64,000 nucleotides of DNA from Collimonas arenae (GTDB lineage: Bacteria > Pseudomonadota > Gammaproteobacteria > Burkholderiales > Burkholderiaceae_D), in the NCBI RefSeq assembly GCF_000786695.1, contig NZ_CP009962.1, forward strand, positions 3,596,001-3,660,000, given 5' to 3'. Of the stretch, positions 38,623 through 47,030 are shown piece after piece (the first letter of the stretch is position 1; every line of letters starts with the position of its first letter). A program made the translations under genes and the position numbers. The notes under the pieces are model-generated. The model did not search any database. It was not told where the DNA came from and was given only the letters and a program-made list of their open reading frames with translations.

Positions 38623-40662
38623 ATGAATTCCTTCATGCTCAGATTCAAATCAAAAAAAATAGCACGGACGTCATTGCCTCTGGTTCTTTCTCTGGTTCTC
38701 AGTGCCTGCGGCGACGGCGGCGGTGGCAACGCCATCAACGCGCAGGTAAAGGCCGGTGCGTCGGCGGCACAAAAGGCACCATCCGCACAATTGCTGGCGA
38801 CTTCCGCCACGCCTGCCGCCCCTGTCGCTCCGGGCCTCTACCTGAGTGAAGTAGCCGCGAATTATCGCGGCACCGATGGTGTGAGTTGGGTCGAGCTTTT
38901 TAACAATTCAACGGCAACGATCAATTTGAGCGACTATCGGCTGCGTGCCAACGGGGTCGATAGCGCCAGCAAGGCGCTGAGCGCGAACCCGATTACGTTC
39001 GACCTGCCGAACGTAACGATTCCCGCAGGCGGCTATTTTGTTGTGGCTGGAAAACCCTCCTCCTACCTGAAGGACTCCGACAAATCCGCATATATCCTGC
39101 AAACCGTCGCAGCGACGCAGGCCAACGCCCAAGACGTCAACTACCTGCCGTACTGGACCGACAAAGCCGGCTTCGTCGAACTATTGCGCGTCGCCGACAA
39201 CAGCACGGCGGATTTTGTGCGCTTCGGCAGTGAGCAAACCAAACCAACTACGGACGGCGCGTGGAGCGGCGATAATGTCGCCGCCTTTCCTGCGCTGGCC
39301 AACTACATCTCCACGACCACGCTTGATCCGCTCGACAATTTCGATCGCTCGATTGTACGTTTGAGCGGCGCGCAGAACTTCGCCGTCAGCGCAACCAAGA
39401 CGGATTGGACCCTGGTTACATTTCCGACGCCCGGTGGTCCCAATGACGTACCTGCAGGCACCGTGGACAGCGACAATGACGGCATTCCCGATACCGCCAA
39501 GGTAGACGGCGGCACCTTCGCCGGCCTCGACCTGTATACGCTCGGCGCCCGCAAGGGTCAGCGCGACCTGTTTCTCCAGGTCGACTACATGACCAGCAAT
39601 GATCCAGCCCTGAGCCCGCGCCGTGAGGCACTGCAGAAAGTAGTCGACGCTTTCCAGAGCCACAATATCAAGATACATTTTGATGCTGGCAACCTGTTCA
39701 ATACCGCCCTGGCCCCCGACGACTTCAACCTGTCCGGCGACGTCAGCCACGCGCAACCGTTTGAATCCTGCACGGATACGCCGCAAGTGCAAAATGCAAA
39801 CTGCGGCTCTCTCTACCAGTATTCCAGCGGCTCGCTGGATGTACGCCGCAAGCCGGTGTTCCGCTATATGCTGATGGCGTCCTCGCAAAATGCCAATGGT
39901 TCTTCAGGCAGCTCGGGCATCGCTGAACTTCCCGGCAATAAATTCCTGGTGACGCTTGGTCAATGGGGTTTTGCCAACCTGGACCTGAGCGCGGCGGCCA
40001 ACAAGAATGTTTTGGTCAACTACCAGGCCGGCACCATCATGCATGAATTCGGGCATACGCTCGACCTGCATCATGGCGGCTTCGAAGATGCCAACTATAA
40101 GCCCAACTATTTCAGCATCATGAACTATCTCTACCAGTTGAACGGCTTGCCGCTCAATCCCAAGGGAATGGGACCGACGCAACGCTGGTACTATGCGATG
40201 AACACCACCGGCAACAGCGCCGTGCCTGGCTATGCCGCCAAGAAGATGCCTTTCAGAGTCATCGTCGACGGCCCAGTTACAGACAACTTCAAGATAGACT
40301 ATTCGAACGGTTCAGGAGCAGGCATGAATCAGGCAGCCTTGCTGGAAAGCGATAATATCGGCCGCGGCAACGACGCTGGCGCCTACGGCGACTGGAATGT
40401 CGATGGAGTGCAGCAGAAAAAGGCCTATGCATTCCAACTGAACGGCACAGGCTATACCGTCATCAAGGACAACGACGACTGGACTGCATTGCAGTTGGTG
40501 CTCAATTCACATAGCGATGTCGTCCCTAACGCCAATGGCGCACAAGCCAAGGTAAGCGGCAGGATCAAACCCGGACGGCGCTATGGAACCTTGGTCAAGG
40601 AAGACGCACCACCAGCAAACCTGCTGCAGGACCTGGCTAGCATGAGCAGGTCGGCGCGATGA
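38623..40662 (+). CDS. Lipoprotein zinc metalloprotease (metzincin-like) with lamin-tail domain
   Basis: 679 residues. Lipoprotein signal peptide with lipobox LSAC (Cys29) followed by a Gly/Ala-rich linker. A lamin-tail-type (LTD) beta domain lies at about 70-180 (GLYLSEVAANYRG, WVELFNNS, INLSDYRL). A short DSDNDGIPD calcium-loop motif comes at about 285. The protease domain has HEFGHTLDLHH at 474-484, which fits HExxHxxGxxH except for Asp at the Gly position, and a Met-turn SIMNY with Met500. The final residues are charged without an anchor. It is predicted to be outer-membrane attached, facing out or periplasmic. Its stop overlaps the start of a second secreted protein gene. Confidence 0.88.
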   Translation: MNSFMLRFKSKKIARTSLPLVLSLVLSACGDGGGGNAINAQVKAGASAAQKAPSAQLLATSATPAAPVAPGLYLSEVAANYRGTDGVSWVELFNNSTATINLSDYRLRANGVDSASKALSANPITFDLPNVTIPAGGYFVVAGKPSSYLKDSDKSAYILQTVAATQANAQDVNYLPYWTDKAGFVELLRVADNSTADFVRFGSEQTKPTTDGAWSGDNVAAFPALANYISTTTLDPLDNFDRSIVRLSGAQNFAVSATKTDWTLVTFPTPGGPNDVPAGTVDSDNDGIPDTAKVDGGTFAGLDLYTLGARKGQRDLFLQVDYMTSNDPALSPRREALQKVVDAFQSHNIKIHFDAGNLFNTALAPDDFNLSGDVSHAQPFESCTDTPQVQNANCGSLYQYSSGSLDVRRKPVFRYMLMASSQNANGSSGSSGIAELPGNKFLVTLGQWGFANLDLSAAANKNVLVNYQAGTIMHEFGHTLDLHHGGFEDANYKPNYFSIMNYLYQLNGLPLNPKGMGPTQRWYYAMNTTGNSAVPGYAAKKMPFRVIVDGPVTDNFKIDYSNGSGAGMNQAALLESDNIGRGNDAGAYGDWNVDGVQQKKAYAFQLNGTGYTVIKDNDDWTALQLVLNSHSDVVPNANGAQAKVSGRIKPGRRYGTLVKEDAPPANLLQDLASMSRSAR

Positions 40663-41261
40663 GGAAATGCTTGCTACCGTCCCTCAAACTGTGCCTGTCG
40701 GGCGCCCTGCTTTTCAGCTGCGCCAGCTTTGGCGCCACTGTGCCGCTGCGCTTTGACGGCATGCCATTCGAGCCACAGACGCTGCAGGTAAAGCATCTGG
40801 ATGTGAACGCGGCGGGCGCGCTGGTGATTGACATGGGCCAGCAGGGAGTAGCAAGCATTTCGCCCTGGCCTGACGACCTGCCCAGACATTTGGGCAAGCA
40901 GCAGGTGGAAATCGATCGCACCCTGCATCCGGCAGGGGCGATCGAAACGCTGGATCTGAGCCGTCCTCGCAGCACGGCTCCATGGCTCATGATCACTGCC
41001 AACGGCCCGCTCCAGCGTGAGCTGGTACCGGGCTACCGGCTGCAACGCGACAGCAACGGCGTCATGTATATCCAAGGACCTGCCACACAACTCGCGGCAG
41101 AACCGGGCAAACCGGTCTACTTCCGTGACCAGGCCAGGCGCTGCTGGCAGTTTGTCCTGCTCGACGCCAGGATTCCGCCAGCAACGCCCGGCACAGCACT
41201 GGAAGCGGAACCGCGTGCAGACTGGTATCTGCGCGGCGATCTCAGCTGCCGCAAACCGTAG
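40659..41261 (+). CDS. Secreted protein of unknown function, partner of the metzincin
   Basis: 200 residues with a signal peptide (LCLSGALLFSCASFGA) and no further membrane span. A four-base ATGA overlap couples its translation to the metalloprotease gene. It contains several short beta-type segments (LQVKHLDVNAAGALVIDM, VMYIQGPATQL) and two cysteines near the C-terminal half (RRCWQFVLLDA and GDLSCRKP) that could form a disulfide. I do not recognise the family. Coupling suggests it is a substrate, chaperone or inhibitor of the protease, but this is inference from position. Confidence 0.75.
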   Translation: MRKCLLPSLKLCLSGALLFSCASFGATVPLRFDGMPFEPQTLQVKHLDVNAAGALVIDMGQQGVASISPWPDDLPRHLGKQQVEIDRTLHPAGAIETLDLSRPRSTAPWLMITANGPLQRELVPGYRLQRDSNGVMYIQGPATQLAAEPGKPVYFRDQARRCWQFVLLDARIPPATPGTALEAEPRADWYLRGDLSCRKP

Positions 41262-41462
41262 CGTATCTGTATCTATCACTCGGCGATCTGCGCCAAGCAA
41301 TGCGAGGCGCAGCGTCCTTTCCCCTTCCAGTTTATGCATTTCACCTGGCATCCGCATGGCTGCACTAACCGCCCTCTATGCAAATAGCCATTTCATCAGG
41401 AGGCGGCTACAATACATTGCGCATCAATCCAGTCACGCTGAAATCCTCTCCGTCGTTTCTTA

Positions 41463-41578
41463 GAGGCTGTTGCAAACACAGATGGCCAGGTGCGCCGACG
41501 AAGACAGTACGAGCAGTACGGCTAGGAGCGGATGGCCGCCCCGACGCAACAACGCTAGGTTAATTTTGCAACAGCCTC
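41463..41578. mobile_element. MITE-like palindromic element, copy 1
   Basis: 116 bases bounded by inverted ends GAGGCTGTTGCAAA and TTTGCAACAGCCTC, flanked by TTA on both sides (41460-41462 and 41579-41581). The interior contains CGACGAAGACAGTACGAG, CAGTACGGCTAGGAG and AACGCTAGGTTAATTTTG, all shared with the copy at 59404-59584. It has no coding capacity. The 3-bp TTA flanks and the ends suggest mobilisation by an IS5-family transposase (TNA target), which is an inference. It ends 28 bases before the MFS gene. Confidence 0.8.
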
Positions 41579-41606
41579 TTATAACTAGACCAATAGGCAA
41601 AGAGAC

Positions 41607-42914
41607 ATGTCAGACCATTCAAGCCCAGCATACACAACAGCCGGCAGCGCCTTTGAAACCGCCACCTACGCCAAGGTCACCTGGCGTTTGCTGCCGATGC
41701 TATTCCTTTGCTATGTCGCGTCCTACCTGGACCGGGTGAATGTCGGCTTCGCCAAGCTGCAAATGCTCAACGACCTGAAATTCAGTGAAACCGTCTATGG
41801 CCTTGGCGCCGGGATTTTTTTTCTCGGTTACTTCATTTTTGAAATACCCAGTAACTTGATTTTGCATCGGGTCGGCGCTCGGCTATGGATTGCACGCATC
41901 ATGATTACCTGGGGCCTCATCTCCGGCGCCATGATTTTTGTCGACAGCCCGGCCACTTTTTATGCGATGCGCTTTCTGCTCGGCGTCGCCGAGGCTGGCT
42001 TCTTCCCCGGCGTTATTTTGTATCTCACTTATTGGTATCCGGCTCACCGGCGCGGCAAGATGACGGCGTTGTTCATGACGGGTGTGCCGATTTCCGGCGT
42101 CATCGGTGGTCCGCTGTCGGGCTGGATCATGAAGGCGATGCCAGGCGTGCACGGCCTGGCAGGCTGGCAATGGATGTTCATTCTGGAAGCGATTCCGTCG
42201 TTGCTGCTAGGTGTAGTCGTGCTCCTTTATCTGCAAGACCGGATTCGTGGCGCCAACTGGCTGAGCGAAGAGGAAAAGCAATTGCTGGAATCGCAAATCC
42301 ATGCAGAAGCCAGCCAGAAACTGGAAGTCTCCCTCGGCCAGATGTTCGCCAATCCCAAGGTGTGGCTGATGACACTAATCTATTTCTGTTTCGTCATGGG
42401 CCTGTACGGCGTCAGCTTCTGGCTGCCGACAATCATCAAAACCACCGGCGTCACAGACACCTTCAACATCGGCTTGCTGACCGCTATCCCATACGCCACA
42501 GCGGCAATCGCAATGATCCTGATCGGCCAAAGCGCCGACGCCCGCCGCGAGCGGCGCTGGCATGTAGCGATCCCGGCGCTGCTGGGCAGCGTTGGCCTGA
42601 TCCTGAGCACGATATATGACCACAACACCTTCCTGGCTATGTCGTCGCTAACGCTGGCGACTATCGGCATCATTACAGTGCTGCCGCTGTTCTGGAGCCT
42701 GCCGACCGCGTTTCTCGGCGGCGCAGCGGCGGCGGCCGGGATTGCATTGATCAATTCGCTCGGTAACCTGGCTGGTTTCGTCAGCCCTTATCTCGTTGGC
42801 TGGCTGAAAGACCAGACCCACAGCACCAACAGCGGCATGTATGTGCTAGCGGCATCATTGTTGCTGGGGGCGGTGCTGACGCTCTCTGTACCGAAACATC
42901 TGGTGAACAAATGA
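41607..42914 (+). CDS. MFS transporter, anion:cation symporter (phthalate/tartrate/sugar-acid) type
   Basis: 435 residues with twelve predicted spans. Motifs SYLDRVNVGFAKLQM, GYFIFEIPSNLILHRVGAR and FLLGVAEAGFFPGVILYLTYWYP (in shorter pieces) are typical of the ACS family that imports organic anions such as phthalate, tartrate or glucarate with protons. The specific substrate cannot be read from the sequence, and no catabolic enzymes are next to it. It is followed by an acetyltransferase gene after 51 bases. The promoter would lie in or next to the MITE-like element directly upstream. Confidence 0.92.
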   Translation: MSDHSSPAYTTAGSAFETATYAKVTWRLLPMLFLCYVASYLDRVNVGFAKLQMLNDLKFSETVYGLGAGIFFLGYFIFEIPSNLILHRVGARLWIARIMITWGLISGAMIFVDSPATFYAMRFLLGVAEAGFFPGVILYLTYWYPAHRRGKMTALFMTGVPISGVIGGPLSGWIMKAMPGVHGLAGWQWMFILEAIPSLLLGVVVLLYLQDRIRGANWLSEEEKQLLESQIHAEASQKLEVSLGQMFANPKVWLMTLIYFCFVMGLYGVSFWLPTIIKTTGVTDTFNIGLLTAIPYATAAIAMILIGQSADARRERRWHVAIPALLGSVGLILSTIYDHNTFLAMSSLTLATIGIITVLPLFWSLPTAFLGGAAAAAGIALINSLGNLAGFVSPYLVGWLKDQTHSTNSGMYVLAASLLLGAVLTLSVPKHLVNK

Positions 42915-42965
42915 GTTTGTTGGCCGTAGCGCCGATGAGCGTCTAAAGGAATCTAAAGGAAGAGT

Positions 42966-43448
42966 ATGGCGACAGAAACGCTTCTCGAATTCAGGCCTGC
43001 GACCGGAGCCGACGTACCATTTCTGACCGCGCTACGCCACGCGACCATGACCGAGCACCTGATACGCGTGAACGCGGCACGCGACGACGCCTCGCAGCTA
43101 GCGCGCATCCTGTTTCAGTTTGAACATGCGCAAATCGTCGCAATCAAAAACAAAGACATCGGGTTACTGAAAGCCTATCGCGAGCCTGGCCAATGGTATA
43201 TCGCACAGATCCAGATCGTTCCGGAATTTCAAGGCCAAGGACTGGGCCGGCTCATCCTTGACAAGGTCTTGACCCAGGCCCGGAGCGATAACTTACCGAC
43301 CGTATTGCGGGTATTGGAAGGCAACCCTGCGAAAAGGCTGTATGAAGCAGCAGGCTTCAGGCAAACGGGCCAGGATGGCGTCGAATGCATAATGTCCTGC
43401 CTTCCCTATCTACTCATACCCCCGCCTGCACGTAATCCCAAGCCCTGA
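42966..43448 (+). CDS. GNAT-family N-acetyltransferase
   Basis: 160 residues. The acetyl-CoA binding motif A is visible as IQIVPEFQGQGLGRLIL (V/I-x-P-x-x-Q-G-x-G-x-G), followed by LRVLEGNPAKRLYEAAGFRQTG, the C-terminal strand-helix typical of GNAT enzymes. The acceptor is unknown. AAGGAAG precedes the ATG. Same direction as the MFS gene and may be co-transcribed. Confidence 0.9.
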   Translation: MATETLLEFRPATGADVPFLTALRHATMTEHLIRVNAARDDASQLARILFQFEHAQIVAIKNKDIGLLKAYREPGQWYIAQIQIVPEFQGQGLGRLILDKVLTQARSDNLPTVLRVLEGNPAKRLYEAAGFRQTGQDGVECIMSCLPYLLIPPPARNPKP

Positions 43449-43546
43449 GTATCCGCAACATTTTGCCTCTGCCCGCTGCATCAAATCCATGCTTTTGCTA
43501 AAAAAACCGCAAAGTGCTTGCATTCAAACTCGCTCTGGATAATAAT

Positions 43547-43565
43547 TTAAATGAGAATCATTACC
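43547..43565. promoter_or_regulatory. Fur box
   Basis: Matches the 19-base Fur consensus at 14 positions, with an intact core ATGAGAATCATTA. It lies 31-49 bases upstream of the start of a small protein gene, in an AT-rich promoter region, consistent with iron repression. Confidence 0.75.
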
Positions 43566-43595
43566 ATTTAAGTTAATTCGATCAAGGAGCATTTG

Positions 43596-43928
43596 ATGAT
43601 AAGTCCTCGCGATCCAACAGAAGGTGCTTCGCCTACGGCCGAGAGCTACCGTACTCCGCCCGAACTCCTGATATCGGCGGTATTGCATCTGATATCTCAG
43701 TACAATATGCACAATCTGGCGACCGACGCCTGCGTACAATCGGCCCGGACCATTGAACGGCACTTGCGCACGCTGTCAGACTGGCCAGAACTGGCGCCCG
43801 TGCTGCGCGCCACGTGCCAGCAATTATCGGAGCAATGGACTTCGATGATTGAACGTGCGCTACCCAAGCAAAAAAACGAGCGCTCGGCGTTTATTACCCG
43901 CCTGATTTCCGGCACCCGCGCGCTATAA
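43596..43928 (+). CDS. Small Fur-regulated protein of unknown function
   Basis: 110 residues from ATG 43596, chosen because AAGGAG lies six bases upstream. It is soluble and helical, with ELLISAVLHLISQYNMH, a Cys in ATDACVQSARTIERHL, then LSDWPELAPVLRATCQQL and a basic tail. There is no signal peptide. The Fur box in front indicates expression under iron limitation. Small Fur-controlled proteins of this size (FagA-like, bacterioferritin-associated) exist in related bacteria, but I cannot establish homology. No iron uptake genes are adjacent. Confidence 0.8.
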   Translation: MISPRDPTEGASPTAESYRTPPELLISAVLHLISQYNMHNLATDACVQSARTIERHLRTLSDWPELAPVLRATCQQLSEQWTSMIERALPKQKNERSAFITRLISGTRAL

Positions 43929-44323
43929 GCAATAGATTGCTGGCGGCATATATGCGTGCCGGCGAGTATCCGATCAACCTGCGTATTTCGGCAGCATGTC
44001 GAAGCCGCCAATGCATTCCCCGGGAAGGGAGTAAATCCGTCTTCTATGCGTTCTGAAATGGTTTGCGCCGACGACCTGCCCGTTGCTGACGCCAACCGCC
44101 AAGTTTCAGTTCGTGTAATTGACGGAGTGTGTGTCCTTATCGGCATTAGCCAACACTGTGACGGTTTCTCCTCCTGAAACAGTGGCTAGCCAAGCCGTTT
44201 TTTTACCAGATTCAGTGTTTTCCTACGCCCCCAGGCGGCGTTGTCCTACAACGGAAAAACAGCGTGCGGCATACCATTGGGTTGAATGCAACGCCTCATT
44301 CGCCACCCGAAAAAGGAATGCAC
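43929..44323. other. Intergenic region with a possible 43-codon gene and a hairpin
   Basis: A frame from ATG 44046 to 44177 (43 codons plus stop), preceded by AAGGGAG at rather long spacing, encodes ADANRQVSVRVIDGVCVLIG, which recalls the last strand of a BON domain; it could be a remnant. A stem with CACTG-GTTTC and GAAAC-AGTG arms at 44154-44184 and T residues at 44198-44204 may end transcription. Both calls are weak. Confidence 0.3.
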
Positions 44324-44464
44324 ATGTTTGCCACCATGCACCTGACCCCCATCGTTTCGCTGATCGCCGGTATTCTGATCCTGGCGATTCCAAGACTGCT
44401 GAACTACATCATTGCGCTGTATCTGATTGTCATCGGTTTAATCGGCTTGTTTGGCACGCGCTAA
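44324..44464 (+). CDS. DUF3096 miniprotein, single-pass or hairpin membrane protein
   Basis: 46 residues from ATG 44324, preceded by AAAAGGA at eight bases, beginning MFATMHLTPIVSLIAGILIL and ending GLIGLFGTR. The sequence is nearly all hydrophobic, with two short helices separated by PRLLNYI. It matches what is known of DUF3096, a family of about 45-55 residues found next to stress and envelope genes in proteobacteria. Function is unknown; a membrane-stabilising stress role has been suggested for such miniproteins only by association. Confidence 0.85.
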   Translation: MFATMHLTPIVSLIAGILILAIPRLLNYIIALYLIVIGLIGLFGTR

Positions 44465-44542
44465 TACGGCCAGGGGATTTGCTGCCGGAACGCAACATCT
44501 TCGCGCATTCCCCACTATTTTCAGCATGACGCCAACTGGCGC

Positions 44543-44572
44543 TTGACAAGCCTCGACCTTATCTCATACATT
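44543..44572 (+). promoter_or_regulatory. Sigma-70 promoter of the leu leader and leuA
   Basis: TTGACA (44543-44548) and TACATT (44567-44572) with an 18-base spacer. The expected transcription start (about 44578-44580) coincides with the ATG of the leader peptide at 44579, so the leader would be translated without a 5' untranslated region. Confidence 0.65.
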
Positions 44573-44578
44573 AAGTGC

Positions 44579-44686
44579 ATGTCTTCTCCGCGCATCCAAT
44601 CCCGCTCCCTACTGCAGATTCCTGGCCTGCTGCCAGCTATGCTGCTAGTGCCGCTACTAGCGCTATCGCTACTACGCGCACTATGA
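44579..44686 (+). CDS. leuL: Leucine-rich leader peptide upstream of leuA
   Basis: 35 codons plus stop. Twelve of the 35 residues are leucine (positions 11, 12, 17, 18, 22, 23, 26, 27, 29, 31, 32, 35), and eight of these are the rare codon CTA, clustered in the second half (for example LLVPLLALSLL). This is the composition of a ribosome-stalling leader peptide: scarcity of charged tRNA-Leu would pause translation and change the downstream RNA fold. Two GC-rich hairpins follow directly after the stop (44692-44707 and 44714-44730). leuA begins 386 bases downstream. The name is assigned by analogy with leuL of enterobacteria. No ribosome binding site is visible, consistent with leaderless initiation. 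Confidence 0.8.
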   Translation: MSSPRIQSRSLLQIPGLLPAMLLVPLLALSLLRAL

Positions 44687-44691
44687 TCTCG

Positions 44692-44730
44692 CCCCGTTCT
44701 GACGGGGATACCTTGGCGGCAACACCGCCA
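44692..44730 (+). promoter_or_regulatory. Tandem hairpins after the leucine leader peptide
   Basis: CCCCGT-TCTG-ACGGGG (44692-44707) and TGGCGG-CAACA-CCGCCA (44714-44730) are two six-pair stems beginning six bases after the leader stop codon. Neither is followed by a T run, so they are candidates for pause or antiterminator structures rather than the terminator itself. Confidence 0.5.
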
Positions 44731-44797
44731 GACAAGAAATCACAGTAGTAAAACTGAAATTCCGATCAGGGATTTCGATGTTAAAGAGCCCGATTCC

Positions 44798-44926
44798 ATG
44801 TACTGCACACAGCACCCAACAATCACCTGCACCGCCATCACGCTTGCCGCGATCCCCGCTGTACACATCTGCTCGCTATCGCTATCCCTGCTAAAGCTAC
44901 CGATCGGTTGCCTGGCCTCGCGTTAA
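44798..44926 (+). CDS. Possible second short leader peptide with CTA-leucine run
   Basis: A 42-codon frame begins with MYCTQHPTIT after an AAAGAG at nine bases and contains SLSLSLLKL, in which four of five leucines are CTA; five Ile and six Thr codons also occur. It ends with TAA directly in front of six T residues. An 11-base segment, CGCTATCGCTA, is shared with the first leader (44661-44671 and 44874-44884). It might be a second control peptide or a decayed duplicate; it may also be chance. Confidence 0.35.
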   Translation: MYCTQHPTITCTAITLAAIPAVHICSLSLSLLKLPIGCLASR

Positions 44927-44952
44927 TTTTTTCGAGTGGCAGCCAGGCAACC
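44906..44952 (+). promoter_or_regulatory. Long stem-loop in the leuA leader
   Basis: GGTTGCCTGGC (44906-44916) pairs perfectly with GCCAGGCAACC (44942-44952). The loop contains the T6 run and a small inner CTCG/CGAG pair. A competing hairpin TGGCAG-CTGCCA starts inside the right arm, so alternative folds are possible, as in attenuators. Position 120 bases before leuA. Confidence 0.5.
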
Positions 44953-45072
44953 CTCCTGCCATCGACATATCCGGTTTCATTTTCCGCCTAGTTTCTTTAG
45001 TTTTACTTGCTACAGCGCACGTATTTAGCGCACGTATTTGTCTCACTTAACCAGCTCCCAGAGAGGCTTACC

Positions 45073-46779
45073 ATGATGTTGCACAACCCTGCTGTCAAAT
45101 ATCGCCCTTTTCCGCCGATCCCGTTGAGCGATCGCACCTGGCCCAACCATATCATCAGCGCGCCGCCAATCTGGATGAGTACCGATCTGCGCGATGGCAA
45201 CCAGGCCCTGATTGAGCCCATGGACGCCGAGCGCAAGCTGCGCTTCTTCAAATTACTGGTCAAGATCGGCCTCAAGGAAATCGAAGTCGGGTTCCCTTCC
45301 GGTTCGCAAACCGACTTCGATTTTGTACGCAAGCTGATCGAAGAAAACCATATCCCCGACGACGTCACCATCATTGTCCTGACGCAATCACGCGAAGACT
45401 TGATCCGCCGCACCGTTGATTCGCTCAAAAATGCAAAGCAAGCCATCGTTCACCTGTACAACCCGATCGCTCCGGCCTGGCGACGTATCGTGTTCGATAA
45501 GAGCCGCGATGAAGTCAAGGAAATCGCCGTCTCCGGCACCCGCCTTATCAAGGAATTGACCGACGCCCGCCCAGAGACTCAATGGCGTTATGAATATTCG
45601 CCGGAGACCTTCAGCATGGCTGAACTGGATTTTTCCAAGGAAGTGTGCGATGCGGTAGTCGACGCCTGGCAAGCTACTCCAACCCGCAAAGTAATTCTGA
45701 ACTTGCCAACCACGGTCGAATGCAGCACGCCGAACGTGTTTGCCGACCAGATCGAATGGATGCACCGCAACCTGGCGCGCCGCGACGCCGCCATCATCAG
45801 CGTCCATCCGCACAATGATCGTGGCACTGGCGTCGCTGCCGCCGAATTGGCCGTCATGGCTGGCGCCGACCGGGTTGAAGGTTGCCTGTTCGGGAATGGC
45901 GAGCGCACCGGCAATGTCGACCTCGTGACTTTGGCCTTGAACTTGTACACGCAAGGCGTCAATCCCGGGCTTGATTTCTCCGACATCGACGAAGTCCGCC
46001 AGTGCGTTGAAGACTGCAACCAGATTCCGGTCCACCCGCGCCACCCGTATGTCGGCGACCTGGTGTTTACCGCCTTCTCCGGCTCACATCAGGATGCGAT
46101 CAAAAAAGGCTTCGCCGCGCAAAAGGCTGACGCCATCTGGGAAATCCCTTACTTGCCGATCGACCCGGCCGATCTCGGCCGCAGCTACGATGCCGTGATC
46201 CGCATCAACAGCCAATCCGGCAAGGGCGGCATGGCCTATCTGTTGGAACAGGAATACGGCCTGGCGATGCCGCGCCGCCTGCAAATCGAATTCAGCCGCG
46301 CGATCCAGAAAGCCGCCGACGCTACCGGTAAGGAAATCGCCGCCAGCGACATCTACGATATCTTCAAGCAGGAATACCTCGACAAGCAAACACCCTACGT
46401 CTACCGCGGCCATCGCATGAGCGAAGATTCCAGCCAGACGCAGCCGGTCAAGATCGATATCGATATCGTACGCGACGGCCAGCAGCACACTAGCAGCGGC
46501 CACGGCAACGGCCCGATCGATGCCTTCGTCAATGCGCTAGGACTTGACATCAAACTGATGGATTTCCATGAACACGCCATCAGCGCCGGCGCAGATGCGC
46601 AAGCCGCCAGCTATATCGAACTGCGCCTGAACGACGCGCCTACCGGTTTCGGAGTCGGCATCGACGCCAATACCTTGACGGCATCGTTCAAGGCGATCCT
46701 GAGTGCGGTCAACCGCCAGATTGAAATCGCCGGCAACGCCGCCAACCAGGAAATCGGCAGCAGCGCCGCGGCGGCATAA
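45073..46779 (+). CDS. leuA: 2-isopropylmalate synthase (long form)
   Basis: 568 residues from ATG 45073 ([16 protein letters not shown]), with GAGAGG about eight bases upstream. It catalyses condensation of acetyl-CoA with 2-ketoisovalerate, the first committed step of leucine synthesis. The TIM-barrel catalytic domain has [16 protein letters not shown] with the metal-binding Asp, [11 protein letters not shown] with metal ligands His, and [18 protein letters not shown]. The C-terminal 120 residues form the LeuA dimer/allosteric domain for leucine feedback. Length matches the yeast/actinobacterial-like long form found in Burkholderiales. The leucine-rich leader upstream suggests a second layer of control by translation of leucine codons. 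A strong terminator follows. Confidence 0.97.
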   Translation: MMLHNPAVKYRPFPPIPLSDRTWPNHIISAPPIWMSTDLRDGNQALIEPMDAERKLRFFKLLVKIGLKEIEVGFPSGSQTDFDFVRKLIEENHIPDDVTIIVLTQSREDLIRRTVDSLKNAKQAIVHLYNPIAPAWRRIVFDKSRDEVKEIAVSGTRLIKELTDARPETQWRYEYSPETFSMAELDFSKEVCDAVVDAWQATPTRKVILNLPTTVECSTPNVFADQIEWMHRNLARRDAAIISVHPHNDRGTGVAAAELAVMAGADRVEGCLFGNGERTGNVDLVTLALNLYTQGVNPGLDFSDIDEVRQCVEDCNQIPVHPRHPYVGDLVFTAFSGSHQDAIKKGFAAQKADAIWEIPYLPIDPADLGRSYDAVIRINSQSGKGGMAYLLEQEYGLAMPRRLQIEFSRAIQKAADATGKEIAASDIYDIFKQEYLDKQTPYVYRGHRMSEDSSQTQPVKIDIDIVRDGQQHTSSGHGNGPIDAFVNALGLDIKLMDFHEHAISAGADAQAASYIELRLNDAPTGFGVGIDANTLTASFKAILSAVNRQIEIAGNAANQEIGSSAAAA

Positions 46780-46940
46780 AGAGCAGTTTTATATCCGGTT
46801 GCCGCGGCGATCACGCGGCAGCAGGTATCGTGCAGGCTAAGTATTACCGTACTTTCAGCTCACATCATCTCGTGGGGCATCAGTTACCAATGATTGCCCG
46901 CCGCGCTACAACTAACCAAGCGCTGTCACGAGCGGCAAAC

Positions 46941-46977
46941 AAAAAACCGCTACCTGGTATCAGGTAGCGGTTTTTTT
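46941..46977. terminator. Bidirectional terminator between leuA and azoR
   Basis: AAAAAACCGCTACCTG and CAGGTAGCGGTTTTTT form a perfect 16-base stem with a GTAT loop, flanked by A and T runs, between convergent genes. Confidence 0.92.
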
Positions 46978-47000
46978 GTGCAAGCCTATCCAGGCTGCAT

Positions 47001-47030
47001 ATCAGGCACAATCAGACACAATCAGGCATA
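47001..47030. repeat. Three tandem 10-base repeats across the azoR stop codon
   Basis: ATCAGGCACA, ATCAGACACA and ATCAGGCATA follow one another; the third contains the azoR stop codon (47022-47024). Copies differ at one position each. It may reflect replication slippage. Confidence 0.7.

Noticed and set aside
44906..44952. Classic rho-independent attenuator before leuA
   Set aside because: The T run lies in the loop of the stem, not directly after it, so I did not call it a terminator although the leader peptide is convincing.
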